Counted from the first letter of the stretch, positions 22,529 through 38,823 are shown. The stretch: DNA of 64,000 nucleotides from Hydractinia symbiolongicarpus (GCF_029227915.1 NC_079883.1:9238001-9302000); one strand, 5' to 3'. Translations and numbers: made by a program. Notes: generated by a model from the letters alone, not told the origin.

Positions 22529-23107
22529 ATGCTTATGACTTCGCCCCATCGTCATTTTGGCTTGCGCATTCGTTTTACTTACGACAGAATTCTTCGTGTT
22601 TGTAGCCATGAAAGAAAGGGACTTCTGTGAGTGAATTTTTTTACTGTGGTCTAATAAAAAAGTCGAAACGCAGTGCCCAATATATGAATTGCTCCTAATA
22701 GCCGGAAACAGGCCGTGTCGATGATGTAGGCCGACATACGCAACGCAAACCAAAGAACGCTTTATGAAAATCCTAACACGAGCGCGGAAGAAGCCCAAAT
22801 TAACAGACTAGATGTAATGCTGAAGACCTCAAACTCCAGCAGCTTCTCTTGCAGACTATTGCGTCGTACTACAAATAAAAATTAACATGCTTTCGCATAG
22901 TCGCGGCACCCAAAACGGACATTATACGATGTACAGAAACACACATTTCTGTTTTCGCGCCAAATCAATTCCCGGGAGTGGTACTTTTACGTCCGCATAC
23001 TTCGCACCGTCTTAAATTATATCTCATTTACACGGTAATGTTTAGTATACTTCTACTGTGATAACAAGCATCGTTTATCGTTGGATTGTTGTAAGAAAAC
23101 ATTAAAA

Positions 23108-23659
23108 ATGAGTGAAGCAGCTTCTCCAAAGAAAATCGCACCCAAGAAGAAACCTGCTGCAAAGAAGACAGCTGATCACCCTAAATATGTGGACATGATC
23201 AAGGCTGCTATCGCTACCCTAAAGGAACGCGGTGGTTCATCTCGCCAAGCTATTACAAAATATATTCATGCAAATTACAAAGTTGCTGAAAACTCAGATC
23301 ATCATCTGAAAATGGCTCTTAAACGAGGAGTAACATCAGGCGATTTGATTCAAACTAAAGGCACTGGTGCTTCTGGATCATTCAAGCTAGGTCAGGTAAA
23401 AAAAGAAAAACCTAAGAAAAAGGCCGCAGCAAAAAAGCCAACGGCAAAGAAGCCTACTGCAAAGAAAAGTACACCAAAAAAGAAGCCAGCAAAGAAGAGC
23501 ACGCCAAAGAAAGCAGCAAAGAAGCCTGCCACAAAGAAAGCCTCGGCTAAGAAACCAGCAGCTAAGAAACCCACAAAGAAGCCTGTTGCTAAAAAACCTG
23601 CAGCAAAGAAGGTCAAAAAGACTCCCAAAAAGGCAGCAAAGAAGACCGCAAAAAAATAA
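23108..23659 (+). CDS. Histone H1 (unit 5)
   Basis: Same protein as at 5553-6104. Stem-loop at 23692-23707. Confidence 0.97.
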   Translation: MSEAASPKKIAPKKKPAAKKTADHPKYVDMIKAAIATLKERGGSSRQAITKYIHANYKVAENSDHHLKMALKRGVTSGDLIQTKGTGASGSFKLGQVKKEKPKKKAAAKKPTAKKPTAKKSTPKKKPAKKSTPKKAAKKPATKKASAKKPAAKKPTKKPVAKKPAAKKVKKTPKKAAKKTAKK

Positions 23660-24020
23660 TTTGTGTGTATCTGGCTATTACATTAACAAACGGCTATTTT
23701 TATAGCCACACATTTACAAAAAAACATTATCTTGGTACAAAGTTAAACTTGTTTAAGTCACTTAAACAGTTAAAAAAGAGTAAATTTAAGATTAGATTCC
23801 CTAAGTTTAAGTATTTTCGTTTTTAAATTTCTTATTTTCTTGCTTTTACTTTTCTTGCCCTTCATATTTTTAACATTGTCAAACTTTATGTAGCATAAAA
23901 TTTTTATGTAGCATAAAATTTAAACAGAAAGCAGGACAAAGTTTGATATAAAAAGCTAGCCGTAATATTTTTTATGGATGTGTGGCTATAAAAATAGCCG
24001 TTTTTTGTTTGGTAAGATGC

Positions 24021-24434
<414 letters not shown>

Positions 24435-24912
24435 TTAAGAAGTCGATGTAGTACGGATACACAAGACGGTCTAAAATGCACTATCGCGCCAAAGTTTTAT
24501 TTCTCATATTGATTGACAGCTAAGGTTCAAAACAAACCATTTGATTGGTGCTAAGAAAGTAATTTCTGATTGGCTGCATAATGACATTACGCTCATTACT
24601 TTAACATTTTTATAAAATCTGTGTTTTTTGGCTACGGGAAAACGGCTGTATCTTCTGATACACAAAAGCTTTTGACTTTTTTTTTTTTTAGTAAGTAGCA
24701 GAAGGTTTGGCGAATTCCAACGATGCCAAATTTATTGCCTTACTGAAACATTAAGACCACGAATTTTTAAAAAAACTACAGTTTTACTTAAAAAAATGTA
24801 CAAAATGTTCGGAACATTTTGTAATGACGCAACTCTATTGGTTAATTAGGGTGTTTCCACGAGCAGTAGGTAATTTTATGGCCTCTTTTTAAAGCTGTCT
24901 GAATTCTGTTAA

Positions 24913-25269
<357 letters not shown>

Positions 25270-25729
25270 GCGTTGTCATTGCTCAACAAAAACGGCTATT
25301 TTTATAGCCACAAATCTTTTAAAACATTACTTTGTGCACGCTTCCAAATTACACAATGTGTAAAGTCTTGTCACAGTTACATTTATTGCTATACGATACT
25401 ATGTCATATATGACACAAAAAAAATTTAGAAATACTTTGTAGGGTTAATTTGCCTGGGAGTGTTTCCGTGAAAAGCTGGGTTAAGTTAAATGTAAGCAAT
25501 AACATGGATCAATGTACTTGTCTTTTCTGCAAGTACAGCTAATAATACGTATGAAAAGTGAAGCTAATCCACACACACATGGGGAAGTATTTTAAATGTA
25601 GGCTAGTGTTCTTAAGCACATTATTTAGAAGTTTTATTAACTTCGGTTAACTTGTAGTGACGCCAAGTAAATGTTTTTTTAAAGATGTGTGGTCTTAAAA
25701 AAGACCGTTTGTGTTTGGTAGACGTTGGT

Positions 25730-26134
25730 TTACTTGCTGCTTGTGTATTTTGTGACGGCTTTTGTTCCTTCACTGACTGCGTGTTTTGCAAGTTCTCCAG
25801 GCAAGAGAAGACGTACTGCGGTTTGAATTTCACGAGAAGAGATGGTCGACTTTTTGTTTTGAAGAGCCAAACGCGAAGCTTCGGAAGCAATGCGCTCAAA
25901 GATGTCGTTGACAAATGAGTTCATGATGCTCATAGCTTTGCTTGAAACTCCGACATCTGGGTGAACTTGTTTCAAAACATTGTAGATGTAAATAGCATAA
26001 CTTTCCTTTCTCTTTCTCTTGCGTTTCTTTTCACCAGTTCCACCAATCTTTCCTCCTTTTTTGCCGGCTCTTTTTTCACCTTTCTTGGCTACTTTAGGTG
26101 CCTGTTTTCCTCCTTTAGCTGCTGCGTCAGACAT
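25730..26134 (-). CDS. Histone H2B (unit 6)
   Basis: Same protein as at 2324-2728. Stem-loop at 25691-25706. Confidence 0.98.
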   Translation of the reverse strand: MSDAAAKGGKQAPKVAKKGEKRAGKKGGKIGGTGEKKRKRKRKESYAIYIYNVLKQVHPDVGVSSKAMSIMNSFVNDIFERIASEASRLALQNKKSTISSREIQTAVRLLLPGELAKHAVSEGTKAVTKYTSSK

Positions 26135-26418
26135 GGTTAAAAATTTTTGCTACTTAACTTGTAAATAAGCATTAAACTGCAAGTCAAAACTTTTTGTTTA
26201 TAAGTAAAAAAATCGGATCGAATTCGATCCGAAAACGCCGATACGCAATTTAATTGGTTAAAAAAAAAATCTTTTGTTTAATACTTAATTATGATTGGTT
26301 AAAAAAACATGATTTCGATCCTATTTTTATGATGAAAAAACGAGTAAAGTTTATTTCGTTAACACTTACGTTAAATATTCGTACGTTTTTGTATTAACTT
26401 ACAAATCAAATCGCAGTT

Positions 26419-26799
26419 ATGTCTGGACGTGGAAAAGGTGGAAAAGCTAAGGCTAAAGCCAAGACAAGATCCTCAAGAGCTGGACTTCAATTTCCAGTCG
26501 GTAGAGTGCATAGATTCCTTCGTAGAGGGCACTATGCTAACCGAATTGGATCTGGAGCACCAGTTTACTTAGCAGCCGTCTTGGAATATTTATCTGCTGA
26601 GATATTGGAGTTGGCTGGTAACGCAGCAAGAGACAACAAAAAAGCTAGGATTATTCCAAGACATTTACAATTGGCTGTTCGTAATGATGAAGAATTAAAC
26701 AAACTTTTGAGCGGTGTAACCATTGCAGCTGGTGGTGTTTTGCCAAACATTCAAGCTGTCTTACTCCCAAAGAAGAACGACAAAGGACAGAAGAAGTAA
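26419..26799 (+). CDS. Histone H2A (unit 6)
   Basis: Same protein as at 3013-3393. Stem-loop at 26822-26837. Confidence 0.98.
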   Translation: MSGRGKGGKAKAKAKTRSSRAGLQFPVGRVHRFLRRGHYANRIGSGAPVYLAAVLEYLSAEILELAGNAARDNKKARIIPRHLQLAVRNDEELNKLLSGVTIAAGGVLPNIQAVLLPKKNDKGQKK

Positions 26800-26996
26800 A
26801 CCGCTACACTCAGAAAACAACGGCTATTTTTATAGCCACACATCTTTAAAAAAACATTGTTTTTTTCACAAAACTATAACCTTAAAGTCTAATAGATAAT
26901 CCATGCATACGCCTTGTCCTAAGTAACTCAAAGAAATTAAATAAAAAAATTTGATCACAACGTCAAAATAAATTGCACGTATTTGCACCTACTAAT

Positions 26997-27116
26997 GTCT
27001 ACGGCCATACCACGATGAACACACCCGTTCTCGTCTGATCACGGAAGTTAAGCATCGTCGGGCCGGGATAGTACTTGGATGGGGGACCGCCTGGGAACTC
27101 CCGGTGTCGTAGGCTT
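26997..27116 (+). rRNA. 5S rRNA (unit 6)
   Basis: Matches the 5S at 3591-3710. Confidence 0.97.
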
Positions 27117-27443
27117 TTCATTTTCATTTGCTGTGATATATTTCTTGTTATAACAATTAAGGAACGTGGCGGTTGTTGAAAGTGTTTCCTATGACATTTT
27201 CCTACGACATTTTCAGGTGATAGTACGAGAAAAAAGAGCTTTCAAATGCATACAAACTCGATCTATTGCCGATCATCCAATAACCCTGACGGAATGGCAA
27301 ATAAAATAAAATTCCGCCGCCTTCCGAGGACTTATATCGCAATCACGTTTCGTAACAGCCAAGCGAGGTTTTACCTTAGCGTTTAAGTCACCACCGACAT
27401 TTGGCCGCGCAACTTTTCTAAGCTCATTCATTTTGACTTAAGG

Positions 27444-27608
27444 AGGGGGCGAGCGCGGACGCAGGCCCCCACTACCAGAAATTGTACGGTCGAGTTACTG
27501 ACGTTTGCAGTAATCGCAGAGGTCAGCCCAAGCGTAGTGCAATGCAAGAGCCTCACTCTGGAAGAAAACCCTCATTGATCAGTCTTTACTTCCCCGTCAG
27601 GTAAGTAT
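27444..27608 (-). ncRNA. U1 snRNA (unit 6)
   Basis: Complete copy matching U1 at 4037-4201, but the gap begins 9 bp upstream of its 5' end, so its promoter is not visible. U2 and the tRNA of this unit fall in the gap. Confidence 0.96.
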
Positions 27609-27617
27609 GAGTTGGAA

Positions 27618-28117
27618 NNNNNNNNNNNNNNNNNNNNNNNNNNNNNNNNNNNNNNNNNNNNNNNNNNNNNNNNNNNNNNNNNNNNNNNNNNNNNNNNNNN
27701 NNNNNNNNNNNNNNNNNNNNNNNNNNNNNNNNNNNNNNNNNNNNNNNNNNNNNNNNNNNNNNNNNNNNNNNNNNNNNNNNNNNNNNNNNNNNNNNNNNNN
27801 NNNNNNNNNNNNNNNNNNNNNNNNNNNNNNNNNNNNNNNNNNNNNNNNNNNNNNNNNNNNNNNNNNNNNNNNNNNNNNNNNNNNNNNNNNNNNNNNNNNN
27901 NNNNNNNNNNNNNNNNNNNNNNNNNNNNNNNNNNNNNNNNNNNNNNNNNNNNNNNNNNNNNNNNNNNNNNNNNNNNNNNNNNNNNNNNNNNNNNNNNNNN
28001 NNNNNNNNNNNNNNNNNNNNNNNNNNNNNNNNNNNNNNNNNNNNNNNNNNNNNNNNNNNNNNNNNNNNNNNNNNNNNNNNNNNNNNNNNNNNNNNNNNNN
28101 NNNNNNNNNNNNNNNNN
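27618..28117. other. Assembly gap, 500 N
   Basis: This is a second run of exactly 500 N. Sequence stops 9 bp past the U1 5' end (aligned to 4210 of unit 2) and resumes in the tRNA-H1 spacer (aligned to 5198). About 987 bp is missing if the unit is intact, covering U2 and tRNA-Arg of unit 6. A base is missing near 28150 just after the gap, as may happen at a low-quality contig end. Confidence 0.97.
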
Positions 28118-28471
28118 AAGAACGCTTTATGAAAATCCTAACACGAGCGCGAAGAAGCCCAAATTAACAGACTAGATGTAATGCTGAAGACCTCAAACTC
28201 CAGCAGCTTCTCTTGCAGACTATTGCGTCGTACTACAAATAAAAATTAACATGCTTTCGCATAGTCGCGGCACCCAAAACGGACATTATACGATGTACAG
28301 AAACACACATTTCTGTTTTCGCGCCAAATCAATTCCCGGGAGTGGTACTTTTACGTCCGCATACTTCGCACCGTCTTAAATTATATCTCATTTACACGGT
28401 AATGTTTAGTATACTTCTACTGTGATAACAAGCATCGTTTATCGTTGGATTGTTGTAAGAAAACATTAAAA

Positions 28472-29023
28472 ATGAGTGAAGCAGCTTCTCCAAAGAAAAT
28501 CGCACCCAAGAAGAAACCTGCTGCAAAGAAGACAGCTGATCACCCTAAATATGTGGACATGATCAAGGCTGCTATCGCTACCCTAAAGGAACGCGGTGGT
28601 TCATCTCGCCAAGCTATTACAAAATATATTCATGCAAATTACAAAGTTGCTGAAAACTCAGATCATCATCTGAAAATGGCTCTTAAACGAGGAGTAACAT
28701 CAGGCGATTTGATTCAAACTAAAGGCACTGGTGCTTCTGGATCATTCAAGCTAGGTCAGGTAAAAAAAGAAAAACCTAAGAAAAAGGCCGCAGCAAAAAA
28801 GCCAACGGCAAAGAAGCCTACTGCAAAGAAAAGTACACCAAAAAAGAAGCCAGCAAAGAAGAGCACGCCAAAGAAAGCAGCAAAGAAGCCTGCCACAAAG
28901 AAAGCCTCGGCTAAGAAACCAGCAGCTAAGAAACCCACAAAGAAGCCTGTTGCTAAAAAACCTGCAGCAAAGAAGGTCAAAAAGACTCCCAAAAAGGCAG
29001 CAAAGAAGACCGCAAAAAAATAA
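28472..29023 (+). CDS. Histone H1 (unit 6)
   Basis: Same protein as at 5553-6104. Promoter elements are present after the gap. Stem-loop at 29056-29071. Confidence 0.97.
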   Translation: MSEAASPKKIAPKKKPAAKKTADHPKYVDMIKAAIATLKERGGSSRQAITKYIHANYKVAENSDHHLKMALKRGVTSGDLIQTKGTGASGSFKLGQVKKEKPKKKAAAKKPTAKKPTAKKSTPKKKPAKKSTPKKAAKKPATKKASAKKPAAKKPTKKPVAKKPAAKKVKKTPKKAAKKTAKK

Positions 29024-29384
29024 TTTGTGTGTATCTGGCTATTACATTAACAAACGGCTATTTTTATAGCCACACATTTACAAAAAAACATTATCTTGGT
29101 ACAAAGTTAAACTTGTTTAAGTCACTTAAACAGTTAAAAAAGAGTAAATTTAAGATTAGATTCCCTAAGTTTAAGTATTTTCGTTTTTAAATTTCTTATT
29201 TTCTTGCTTTTACTTTTCTTGCCCTTCATATTTTTAACATTGTCAAACTTTATGTAGCATAAAATTTTTATGTAGCATAAAATTTAAACAGAAAGCAGGA
29301 CAAAGTTTGATATAAAAAGCTAGCCGTAATATTTTTTATGGATGTGTGGCTATAAAAATAGCCGTTTTTTGTTTGGTAAGATGC

Positions 29385-29798
<414 letters not shown>

Positions 29799-30275
29799 TT
29801 AAGAAGTCGATGTAGTACGGATACACAAGACGGTCTAAAATGCACTATCGCGCCAAAGTTTTATTTCTCATATTGATTGACAGCTAAGGTTCAAAACAAA
29901 CCATTTGATTGGTGCTAAGAAAGTAATTTCTGATTGGCTGCATAATGACATTACGCTCATTACTTAACATTTTTATAAAATCTGTGTTTTTTGGCTACGG
30001 GAAAACGGCTGTATCTTCTGATACACAAAAGCTTTTGACTTTTTTTTTTTTTAGTAAGTAGCAGAAGGTTTGGCGAATTCCAACGATGCCAAATTTATTG
30101 CCTTACTGAAACATTAAGACCACGAATTTTTAAAAAAACTACAGTTTTACTTAAAAAAATGTACAAAATGTTCGGAACATTTTGTAATGACGCAACTCTA
30201 TTGGTTAATTAGGGTGTTTCCACGAGCAGTAGGTAATTTTATGGCCTCTTTTTAAAGCTGTCTGAATTCTGTTAA

Positions 30276-30632
<357 letters not shown>

Positions 30633-31092
30633 GCGTTGTCATTGCTCAACAAAAACGGCTATTTTTATAGCCACAAATCTTTTAAAACATTACTTTGTGC
30701 ACGCTTCCAAATTACACAATGTGTAAAGTCTTGTCACAGTTACATTTATTGCTATACGATACTATGTCATATATGACACAAAAAAAATTTAGAAATACTT
30801 TGTAGGGTTAATTTGCCTGGGAGTGTTTCCGTGAAAAGCTGGGTTAAGTTAAATGTAAGCAATAACATGGATCAATGTACTTGTCTTTTCTGCAAGTACA
30901 GCTAATAATACGTATGAAAAGTGAAGCTAATCCACACACACATGGGGAAGTATTTTAAATGTAGGCTAGTGTTCTTAAGCACATTATTTAGAAGTTTTAT
31001 TAACTTCGGTTAACTTGTAGTGACGCCAAGTAAATGTTTTTTTAAAGATGTGTGGTCTTAAAAAAGACCGTTTGTGTTTGGTAGACGTTGGT

Positions 31093-31497
31093 TTACTTGC
31101 TGCTTGTGTATTTTGTGACGGCTTTTGTTCCTTCACTGACTGCGTGTTTTGCAAGTTCTCCAGGCAAGAGAAGACGTACTGCGGTTTGAATTTCACGAGA
31201 AGAGATGGTCGACTTTTTGTTTTGAAGAGCCAAACGCGAAGCTTCGGAAGCAATGCGCTCAAAGATGTCGTTGACAAATGAGTTCATGATGCTCATAGCT
31301 TTGCTTGAAACTCCGACATCTGGGTGAACTTGTTTCAAAACATTGTAGATGTAAATAGCATAACTTTCCTTTCTCTTTCTCTTGCGTTTCTTTTCACCAG
31401 TTCCACCAATCTTTCCTCCTTTTTTGCCGGCTCTTTTTTCACCTTTCTTGGCTACTTTAGGTGCCTGTTTTCCTCCTTTAGCTGCTGCGTCAGACAT
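31093..31497 (-). CDS. Histone H2B (unit 7)
   Basis: Same protein as at 2324-2728. Stem-loop at 31054-31069. Confidence 0.98.
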   Translation of the reverse strand: MSDAAAKGGKQAPKVAKKGEKRAGKKGGKIGGTGEKKRKRKRKESYAIYIYNVLKQVHPDVGVSSKAMSIMNSFVNDIFERIASEASRLALQNKKSTISSREIQTAVRLLLPGELAKHAVSEGTKAVTKYTSSK

Positions 31498-31781
31498 GGT
31501 TAAAAATTTTTGCTACTTAACTTGTAAATAAGCATTAAACTGCAAGTCAAAACTTTTTGTTTATAAGTAAAAAAATCGGATCGAATTCGATCCGAAAACG
31601 CCGATACGCAATTTAATTGGTTAAAAAAAAAATCTTTTGTTTAATACTTAATTATGATTGGTTAAAAAAACATGATTTCGATCCTATTTTTATGATGAAA
31701 AAACGAGTAAAGTTTATTTCGTTAACACTTACGTTAAATATTCGTACGTTTTTGTATTAACTTACAAATCAAATCGCAGTT

Positions 31782-32162
31782 ATGTCTGGACGTGGAAAAG
31801 GTGGAAAAGCTAAGGCTAAAGCCAAGACAAGATCCTCAAGAGCTGGACTTCAATTTCCAGTCGGTAGAGTGCATAGATTCCTTCGTAGAGGGCACTATGC
31901 TAACCGAATTGGATCTGGAGCACCAGTTTACTTAGCAGCCGTCTTGGAATATTTATCTGCTGAGATATTGGAGTTGGCTGGTAACGCAGCAAGAGACAAC
32001 AAAAAAGCTAGGATTATTCCAAGACATTTACAATTGGCTGTTCGTAATGATGAAGAATTAAACAAACTTTTGAGCGGTGTAACCATTGCAGCTGGTGGTG
32101 TTTTGCCAAACATTCAAGCTGTCTTACTCCCAAAGAAGAACGACAAAGGACAGAAGAAGTAA
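31782..32162 (+). CDS. Histone H2A (unit 7)
   Basis: Same protein as at 3013-3393. Stem-loop at 32185-32200. Confidence 0.98.
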   Translation: MSGRGKGGKAKAKAKTRSSRAGLQFPVGRVHRFLRRGHYANRIGSGAPVYLAAVLEYLSAEILELAGNAARDNKKARIIPRHLQLAVRNDEELNKLLSGVTIAAGGVLPNIQAVLLPKKNDKGQKK

Positions 32163-32359
32163 ACCGCTACACTCAGAAAACAACGGCTATTTTTATAGCC
32201 ACACATCTTTAAAAAAACATTGTTTTTTTCACAAAACTATAACCTTAAAGTCTAATAGATAATCCATGCATACGCCTTGTCCTAAGTAACTCAAAGAAAT
32301 TAAATAAAAAAATTTGATCACAACGTCAAAATAAATTGCACGTATTTGCACCTACTAAT

Positions 32360-32479
32360 GTCTACGGCCATACCACGATGAACACACCCGTTCTCGTCTG
32401 ATCACGGAAGTTAAGCATCGTCGGGCCGGGATAGTACTTGGATGGGGGACCGCCTGGGAACTCCCGGTGTCGTAGGCTT
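32360..32479 (+). rRNA. 5S rRNA (unit 7)
   Basis: Matches the 5S at 3591-3710. Confidence 0.97.
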
Positions 32480-32806
32480 TTCATTTTCATTTGCTGTGAT
32501 ATATTTCTTGTTATAACAATTAAGGAACGTGGCGGTTGTTGAAAGTGTTTCCTATGACATTTTCCTACGACATTTTCAGGTGATAGTACGAGAAAAAAGA
32601 GCTTTCAAATGCATACAAACTCGATCTATTGCCGATCATCCAATAACCCTGACGGAATGGCAAATAAAATAAAATTCCGCCGCCTTCCGAGGACTTATAT
32701 CGCAATCACGTTTCGTAACAGCCAAGCGAGGTTTTACCTTAGCGTTTAAGTCACCACCGACATTTGGCCGCGCAACTTTTCTAAGCTCATTCATTTTGAC
32801 TTAAGG

Positions 32807-32971
32807 AGGGGGCGAGCGCGGACGCAGGCCCCCACTACCAGAAATTGTACGGTCGAGTTACTGACGTTTGCAGTAATCGCAGAGGTCAGCCCAAGCGTAG
32901 TGCAATGCAAGAGCCTCACTCTGGAAGAAAACCCTCATTGATCAGTCTTTACTTCCCCGTCAGGTAAGTAT
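32807..32971 (-). ncRNA. U1 snRNA (unit 7)
   Basis: Matches U1 at 4037-4201. Confidence 0.96.
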
Positions 32972-33161
32972 GAGTTGGAACTGCACCGTAGCATGAGGGT
33001 ACCCTTCAAAGTTTGTTAATGCTTGTGGCTTGAGTGTGTTATAAACTGCCGTGTCGCGGGGCATAGGCTGTATTCTCCCCCAGTGTACGCGTTTTGTTCC
33101 CGCCGTAGACTATGCAGAGTGCCGTCGGAAAGAGGACTGCTATTATTCTTTTATTGCTTAT

Positions 33162-33348
33162 GTGGGCCGCCATCGGTAATAGTGCAACACCAAGGCAACC
33201 CGTGGTCACGGCGTGAATGAATCCACCTCCATGACCCAAGGCCAAAAATCAGATTAATATACTGACCATTCAGAGAATGGCCTACCAGATATTAAACTGA
33301 TAAGAACAGATACTACACTTGATCTTAGCCATTAGGCCGAGAAGCGAT
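33162..33348 (-). ncRNA. U2 snRNA (unit 7)
   Basis: Matches U2 at 4392-4578. Confidence 0.96.
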
Positions 33349-33670
33349 AAAGAACAAGCGTTGCCATGATAGGCATCGTCCACACACCGTAACTGCTTGT
33401 GGAGCATGTCACGTTACTGTAAAGCTTACAACTGTCACCGCGTACGGATGGACGGCGACATAGTAAAAATCACGGCTGTTGATTTAGCCGTAGGATGGAG
33501 AGCGACTGTAGCGAGTGGATGGTAACTTACATGAATGCTAACAAAGGCGACGATACTAAGTGCGTGATATTACTTTCCAATATGTCTGCGTACATTCCGT
33601 TTATCAACGCATTACGCCAGAACGTGCGCGCGCGTTACACAGTAGACCATGCAGCCGAAATGCGACAGTG

Positions 33671-33743
33671 CGACCCTGCCAGGAGTCGAACCTGGAATCC
33701 CCTGATTCGTAGTCAGATGCCTTATCCATTGGGCCACAGGGCC
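33671..33743 (-). tRNA. tRNA-Arg(ACG) (unit 7)
   Basis: Matches the tRNA at 4901-4973. Confidence 0.95.
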
Positions 33744-34322
33744 ATGCTTATGACTTCGCCCCATCGTCATTTTGGCTTGCGCATTCGTTTTACTTACGAC
33801 AGAATTCTTCGTGTTTGTAGCCATGAAAGAAAGGGACTTCTGTGAGTGAATTTTTTTACTGTGGTCTAATAAAAAAGTCGAAACGCAGTGCCCAATATAT
33901 GAATTGCTCCTAATAGCCGGAAACAGGCCGTGTCGATGATGTAGGCCGACATACGCAACGCAAACCAAAGAACGCTTTATGAAAATCCTAACACGAGCGC
34001 GGAAGAAGCCCAAATTAACAGACTAGATGTAATGCTGAAGACCTCAAACTCCAGCAGCTTCTCTTGCAGACTATTGCGTCGTACTACAAATAAAAATTAA
34101 CATGCTTTCGCATAGTCGCGGCACCCAAAACGGACATTATACGATGTACAGAAACACACATTTCTGTTTTCGCGCCAAATCAATTCCCGGGAGTGGTACT
34201 TTTACGTCCGCATACTTCGCACCGTCTTAAATTATATCTCATTTACACGGTAATGTTTAGTATACTTCTACTGTGATAACAAGCATCGTTTATCGTTGGA
34301 TTGTTGTAAGAAAACATTAAAA

Positions 34323-34874
34323 ATGAGTGAAGCAGCTTCTCCAAAGAAAATCGCACCCAAGAAGAAACCTGCTGCAAAGAAGACAGCTGATCACCCTAAA
34401 TATGTGGACATGATCAAGGCTGCTATCGCTACCCTAAAGGAACGCGGTGGTTCATCTCGCCAAGCTATTACAAAATATATTCATGCAAATTACAAAGTTG
34501 CTGAAAACTCAGATCATCATCTGAAAATGGCTCTTAAACGAGGAGTAACATCAGGCGATTTGATTCAAACTAAAGGCACTGGTGCTTCTGGATCATTCAA
34601 GCTAGGTCAGGTAAAAAAAGAAAAACCTAAGAAAAAGGCCGCAGCAAAAAAGCCAACGGCAAAGAAGCCTACTGCAAAGAAAAGTACACCAAAAAAGAAG
34701 CCAGCAAAGAAGAGCACGCCAAAGAAAGCAGCAAAGAAGCCTGCCACAAAGAAAGCCTCGGCTAAGAAACCAGCAGCTAAGAAACCCACAAAGAAGCCTG
34801 TTGCTAAAAAACCTGCAGCAAAGAAGGTCAAAAAGACTCCCAAAAAGGCAGCAAAGAAGACCGCAAAAAAATAA
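34323..34874 (+). CDS. Histone H1 (unit 7)
   Basis: Same protein as at 5553-6104. Stem-loop at 34907-34922. Confidence 0.97.
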   Translation: MSEAASPKKIAPKKKPAAKKTADHPKYVDMIKAAIATLKERGGSSRQAITKYIHANYKVAENSDHHLKMALKRGVTSGDLIQTKGTGASGSFKLGQVKKEKPKKKAAAKKPTAKKPTAKKSTPKKKPAKKSTPKKAAKKPATKKASAKKPAAKKPTKKPVAKKPAAKKVKKTPKKAAKKTAKK

Positions 34875-35235
34875 TTTGTGTGTATCTGGCTATTACATTA
34901 ACAAACGGCTATTTTTATAGCCACACATTTACAAAAAAACATTATCTTGGTACAAAGTTAAACTTGTTTAAGTCACTTAAACAGTTAAAAAAGAGTAAAT
35001 TTAAGATTAGATTCCCTAAGTTTAAGTATTTTCGTTTTTAAATTTCTTATTTTCTTGCTTTTACTTTTCTTGCCCTTCATATTTTTAACATTGTCAAACT
35101 TTATGTAGCATAAAATTTTTATGTAGCATAAAATTTAAACAGAAAGCAGGACAAAGTTTGATATAAAAAGCTAGCCGTAATATTTTTTATGGATGTGTGG
35201 CTATAAAAATAGCCGTTTTTTGTTTGGTAAGATGC

Positions 35236-35649
<414 letters not shown>

Positions 35650-36127
35650 TTAAGAAGTCGATGTAGTACGGATACACAAGACGGTCTAAAATGCACTATC
35701 GCGCCAAAGTTTTATTTCTCATATTGATTGACAGCTAAGGTTCAAAACAAACCATTTGATTGGTGCTAAGAAAGTAATTTCTGATTGGCTGCATAATGAC
35801 ATTACGCTCATTACTTTAACATTTTTATAAAATCTGTGTTTTTTGGCTACGGGAAAACGGCTGTATCTTCTGATACACAAAAGCTTTTGACTTTTTTTTT
35901 TTTTAGTAAGTAGCAGAAGGTTTGGCGAATTCCAACGATGCCAAATTTATTGCCTTACTGAAACATTAAGACCACGAATTTTTAAAAAAACTACAGTTTT
36001 ACTTAAAAAAATGTACAAAATGTTCGGAACATTTTGTAATGACGCAACTCTATTGGTTAATTAGGGTGTTTCCACGAGCAGTAGGTAATTTTATGGCCTC
36101 TTTTTAAAGCTGTCTGAATTCTGTTAA

Positions 36128-36484
<357 letters not shown>

Positions 36485-36944
36485 GCGTTGTCATTGCTCA
36501 ACAAAAACGGCTATTTTTATAGCCACAAATCTTTTAAAACATTACTTTGTGCACGCTTCCAAATTACACAATGTGTAAAGTCTTGTCACAGTTACATTTA
36601 TTGCTATACGATACTATGTCATATATGACACAAAAAAAATTTAGAAATACTTTGTAGGGTTAATTTGCCTGGGAGTGTTTCCGTGAAAAGCTGGGTTAAG
36701 TTAAATGTAAGCAATAACATGGATCAATGTACTTGTCTTTTCTGCAAGTACAGCTAATAATACGTATGAAAAGTGAAGCTAATCCACACACACATGGGGA
36801 AGTATTTTAAATGTAGGCTAGTGTTCTTAAGCACATTATTTAGAAGTTTTATTAACTTCGGTTAACTTGTAGTGACGCCAAGTAAATGTTTTTTTAAAGA
36901 TGTGTGGTCTTAAAAAAGACCGTTTGTGTTTGGTAGACGTTGGT

Positions 36945-37349
36945 TTACTTGCTGCTTGTGTATTTTGTGACGGCTTTTGTTCCTTCACTGACTGCGTGTT
37001 TTGCAAGTTCTCCAGGCAAGAGAAGACGTACTGCGGTTTGAATTTCACGAGAAGAGATGGTCGACTTTTTGTTTTGAAGAGCCAAACGCGAAGCTTCGGA
37101 AGCAATGCGCTCAAAGATGTCGTTGACAAATGAGTTCATGATGCTCATAGCTTTGCTTGAAACTCCGACATCTGGGTGAACTTGTTTCAAAACATTGTAG
37201 ATGTAAATAGCATAACTTTCCTTTCTCTTTCTCTTGCGTTTCTTTTCACCAGTTCCACCAATCTTTCCTCCTTTTTTGCCGGCTCTTTTTTCACCTTTCT
37301 TGGCTACTTTAGGTGCCTGTTTTCCTCCTTTAGCTGCTGCGTCAGACAT
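36945..37349 (-). CDS. Histone H2B (unit 8)
   Basis: Same protein as at 2324-2728. Stem-loop at 36906-36921. Confidence 0.98.
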   Translation of the reverse strand: MSDAAAKGGKQAPKVAKKGEKRAGKKGGKIGGTGEKKRKRKRKESYAIYIYNVLKQVHPDVGVSSKAMSIMNSFVNDIFERIASEASRLALQNKKSTISSREIQTAVRLLLPGELAKHAVSEGTKAVTKYTSSK

Positions 37350-37633
37350 GGTTAAAAATTTTTGCTACTTAACTTGTAAATAAGCATTAAACTGCAAGTC
37401 AAAACTTTTTGTTTATAAGTAAAAAAATCGGATCGAATTCGATCCGAAAACGCCGATACGCAATTTAATTGGTTAAAAAAAAAATCTTTTGTTTAATACT
37501 TAATTATGATTGGTTAAAAAAACATGATTTCGATCCTATTTTTATGATGAAAAAACGAGTAAAGTTTATTTCGTTAACACTTACGTTAAATATTCGTACG
37601 TTTTTGTATTAACTTACAAATCAAATCGCAGTT

Positions 37634-38014
37634 ATGTCTGGACGTGGAAAAGGTGGAAAAGCTAAGGCTAAAGCCAAGACAAGATCCTCAAGAGCTGGAC
37701 TTCAATTTCCAGTCGGTAGAGTGCATAGATTCCTTCGTAGAGGGCACTATGCTAACCGAATTGGATCTGGAGCACCAGTTTACTTAGCAGCCGTCTTGGA
37801 ATATTTATCTGCTGAGATATTGGAGTTGGCTGGTAACGCAGCAAGAGACAACAAAAAAGCTAGGATTATTCCAAGACATTTACAATTGGCTGTTCGTAAT
37901 GATGAAGAATTAAACAAACTTTTGAGCGGTGTAACCATTGCAGCTGGTGGTGTTTTGCCAAACATTCAAGCTGTCTTACTCCCAAAGAAGAACGACAAAG
38001 GACAGAAGAAGTAA
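37634..38014 (+). CDS. Histone H2A (unit 8)
   Basis: Same protein as at 3013-3393. Stem-loop at 38037-38052. Confidence 0.98.
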   Translation: MSGRGKGGKAKAKAKTRSSRAGLQFPVGRVHRFLRRGHYANRIGSGAPVYLAAVLEYLSAEILELAGNAARDNKKARIIPRHLQLAVRNDEELNKLLSGVTIAAGGVLPNIQAVLLPKKNDKGQKK

Positions 38015-38211
38015 ACCGCTACACTCAGAAAACAACGGCTATTTTTATAGCCACACATCTTTAAAAAAACATTGTTTTTTTCACAAAACTATAACCTTAA
38101 AGTCTAATAGATAATCCATGCATACGCCTTGTCCTAAGTAACTCAAAGAAATTAAATAAAAAAATTTGATCACAACGTCAAAATAAATTGCACGTATTTG
38201 CACCTACTAAT

Positions 38212-38331
38212 GTCTACGGCCATACCACGATGAACACACCCGTTCTCGTCTGATCACGGAAGTTAAGCATCGTCGGGCCGGGATAGTACTTGGATGGGGG
38301 ACCGCCTGGGAACTCCCGGTGTCGTAGGCTT
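38212..38331 (+). rRNA. 5S rRNA (unit 8)
   Basis: Matches the 5S at 3591-3710. Confidence 0.97.
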
Positions 38332-38658
38332 TTCATTTTCATTTGCTGTGATATATTTCTTGTTATAACAATTAAGGAACGTGGCGGTTGTTGAAAGTGT
38401 TTCCTATGACATTTTCCTACGACATTTTCAGGTGATAGTACGAGAAAAAAGAGCTTTCAAATGCATACAAACTCGATCTATTGCCGATCATCCAATAACC
38501 CTGACGGAATGGCAAATAAAATAAAATTCCGCCGCCTTCCGAGGACTTATATCGCAATCACGTTTCGTAACAGCCAAGCGAGGTTTTACCTTAGCGTTTA
38601 AGTCACCACCGACATTTGGCCGCGCAACTTTTCTAAGCTCATTCATTTTGACTTAAGG

Positions 38659-38823
38659 AGGGGGCGAGCGCGGACGCAGGCCCCCACTACCAGAAATTGT
38701 ACGGTCGAGTTACTGACGTTTGCAGTAATCGCAGAGGTCAGCCCAAGCGTAGTGCAATGCAAGAGCCTCACTCTGGAAGAAAACCCTCATTGATCAGTCT
38801 TTACTTCCCCGTCAGGTAAGTAT
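38659..38823 (-). ncRNA. U1 snRNA (unit 8)
   Basis: Matches U1 at 4037-4201. Confidence 0.96.
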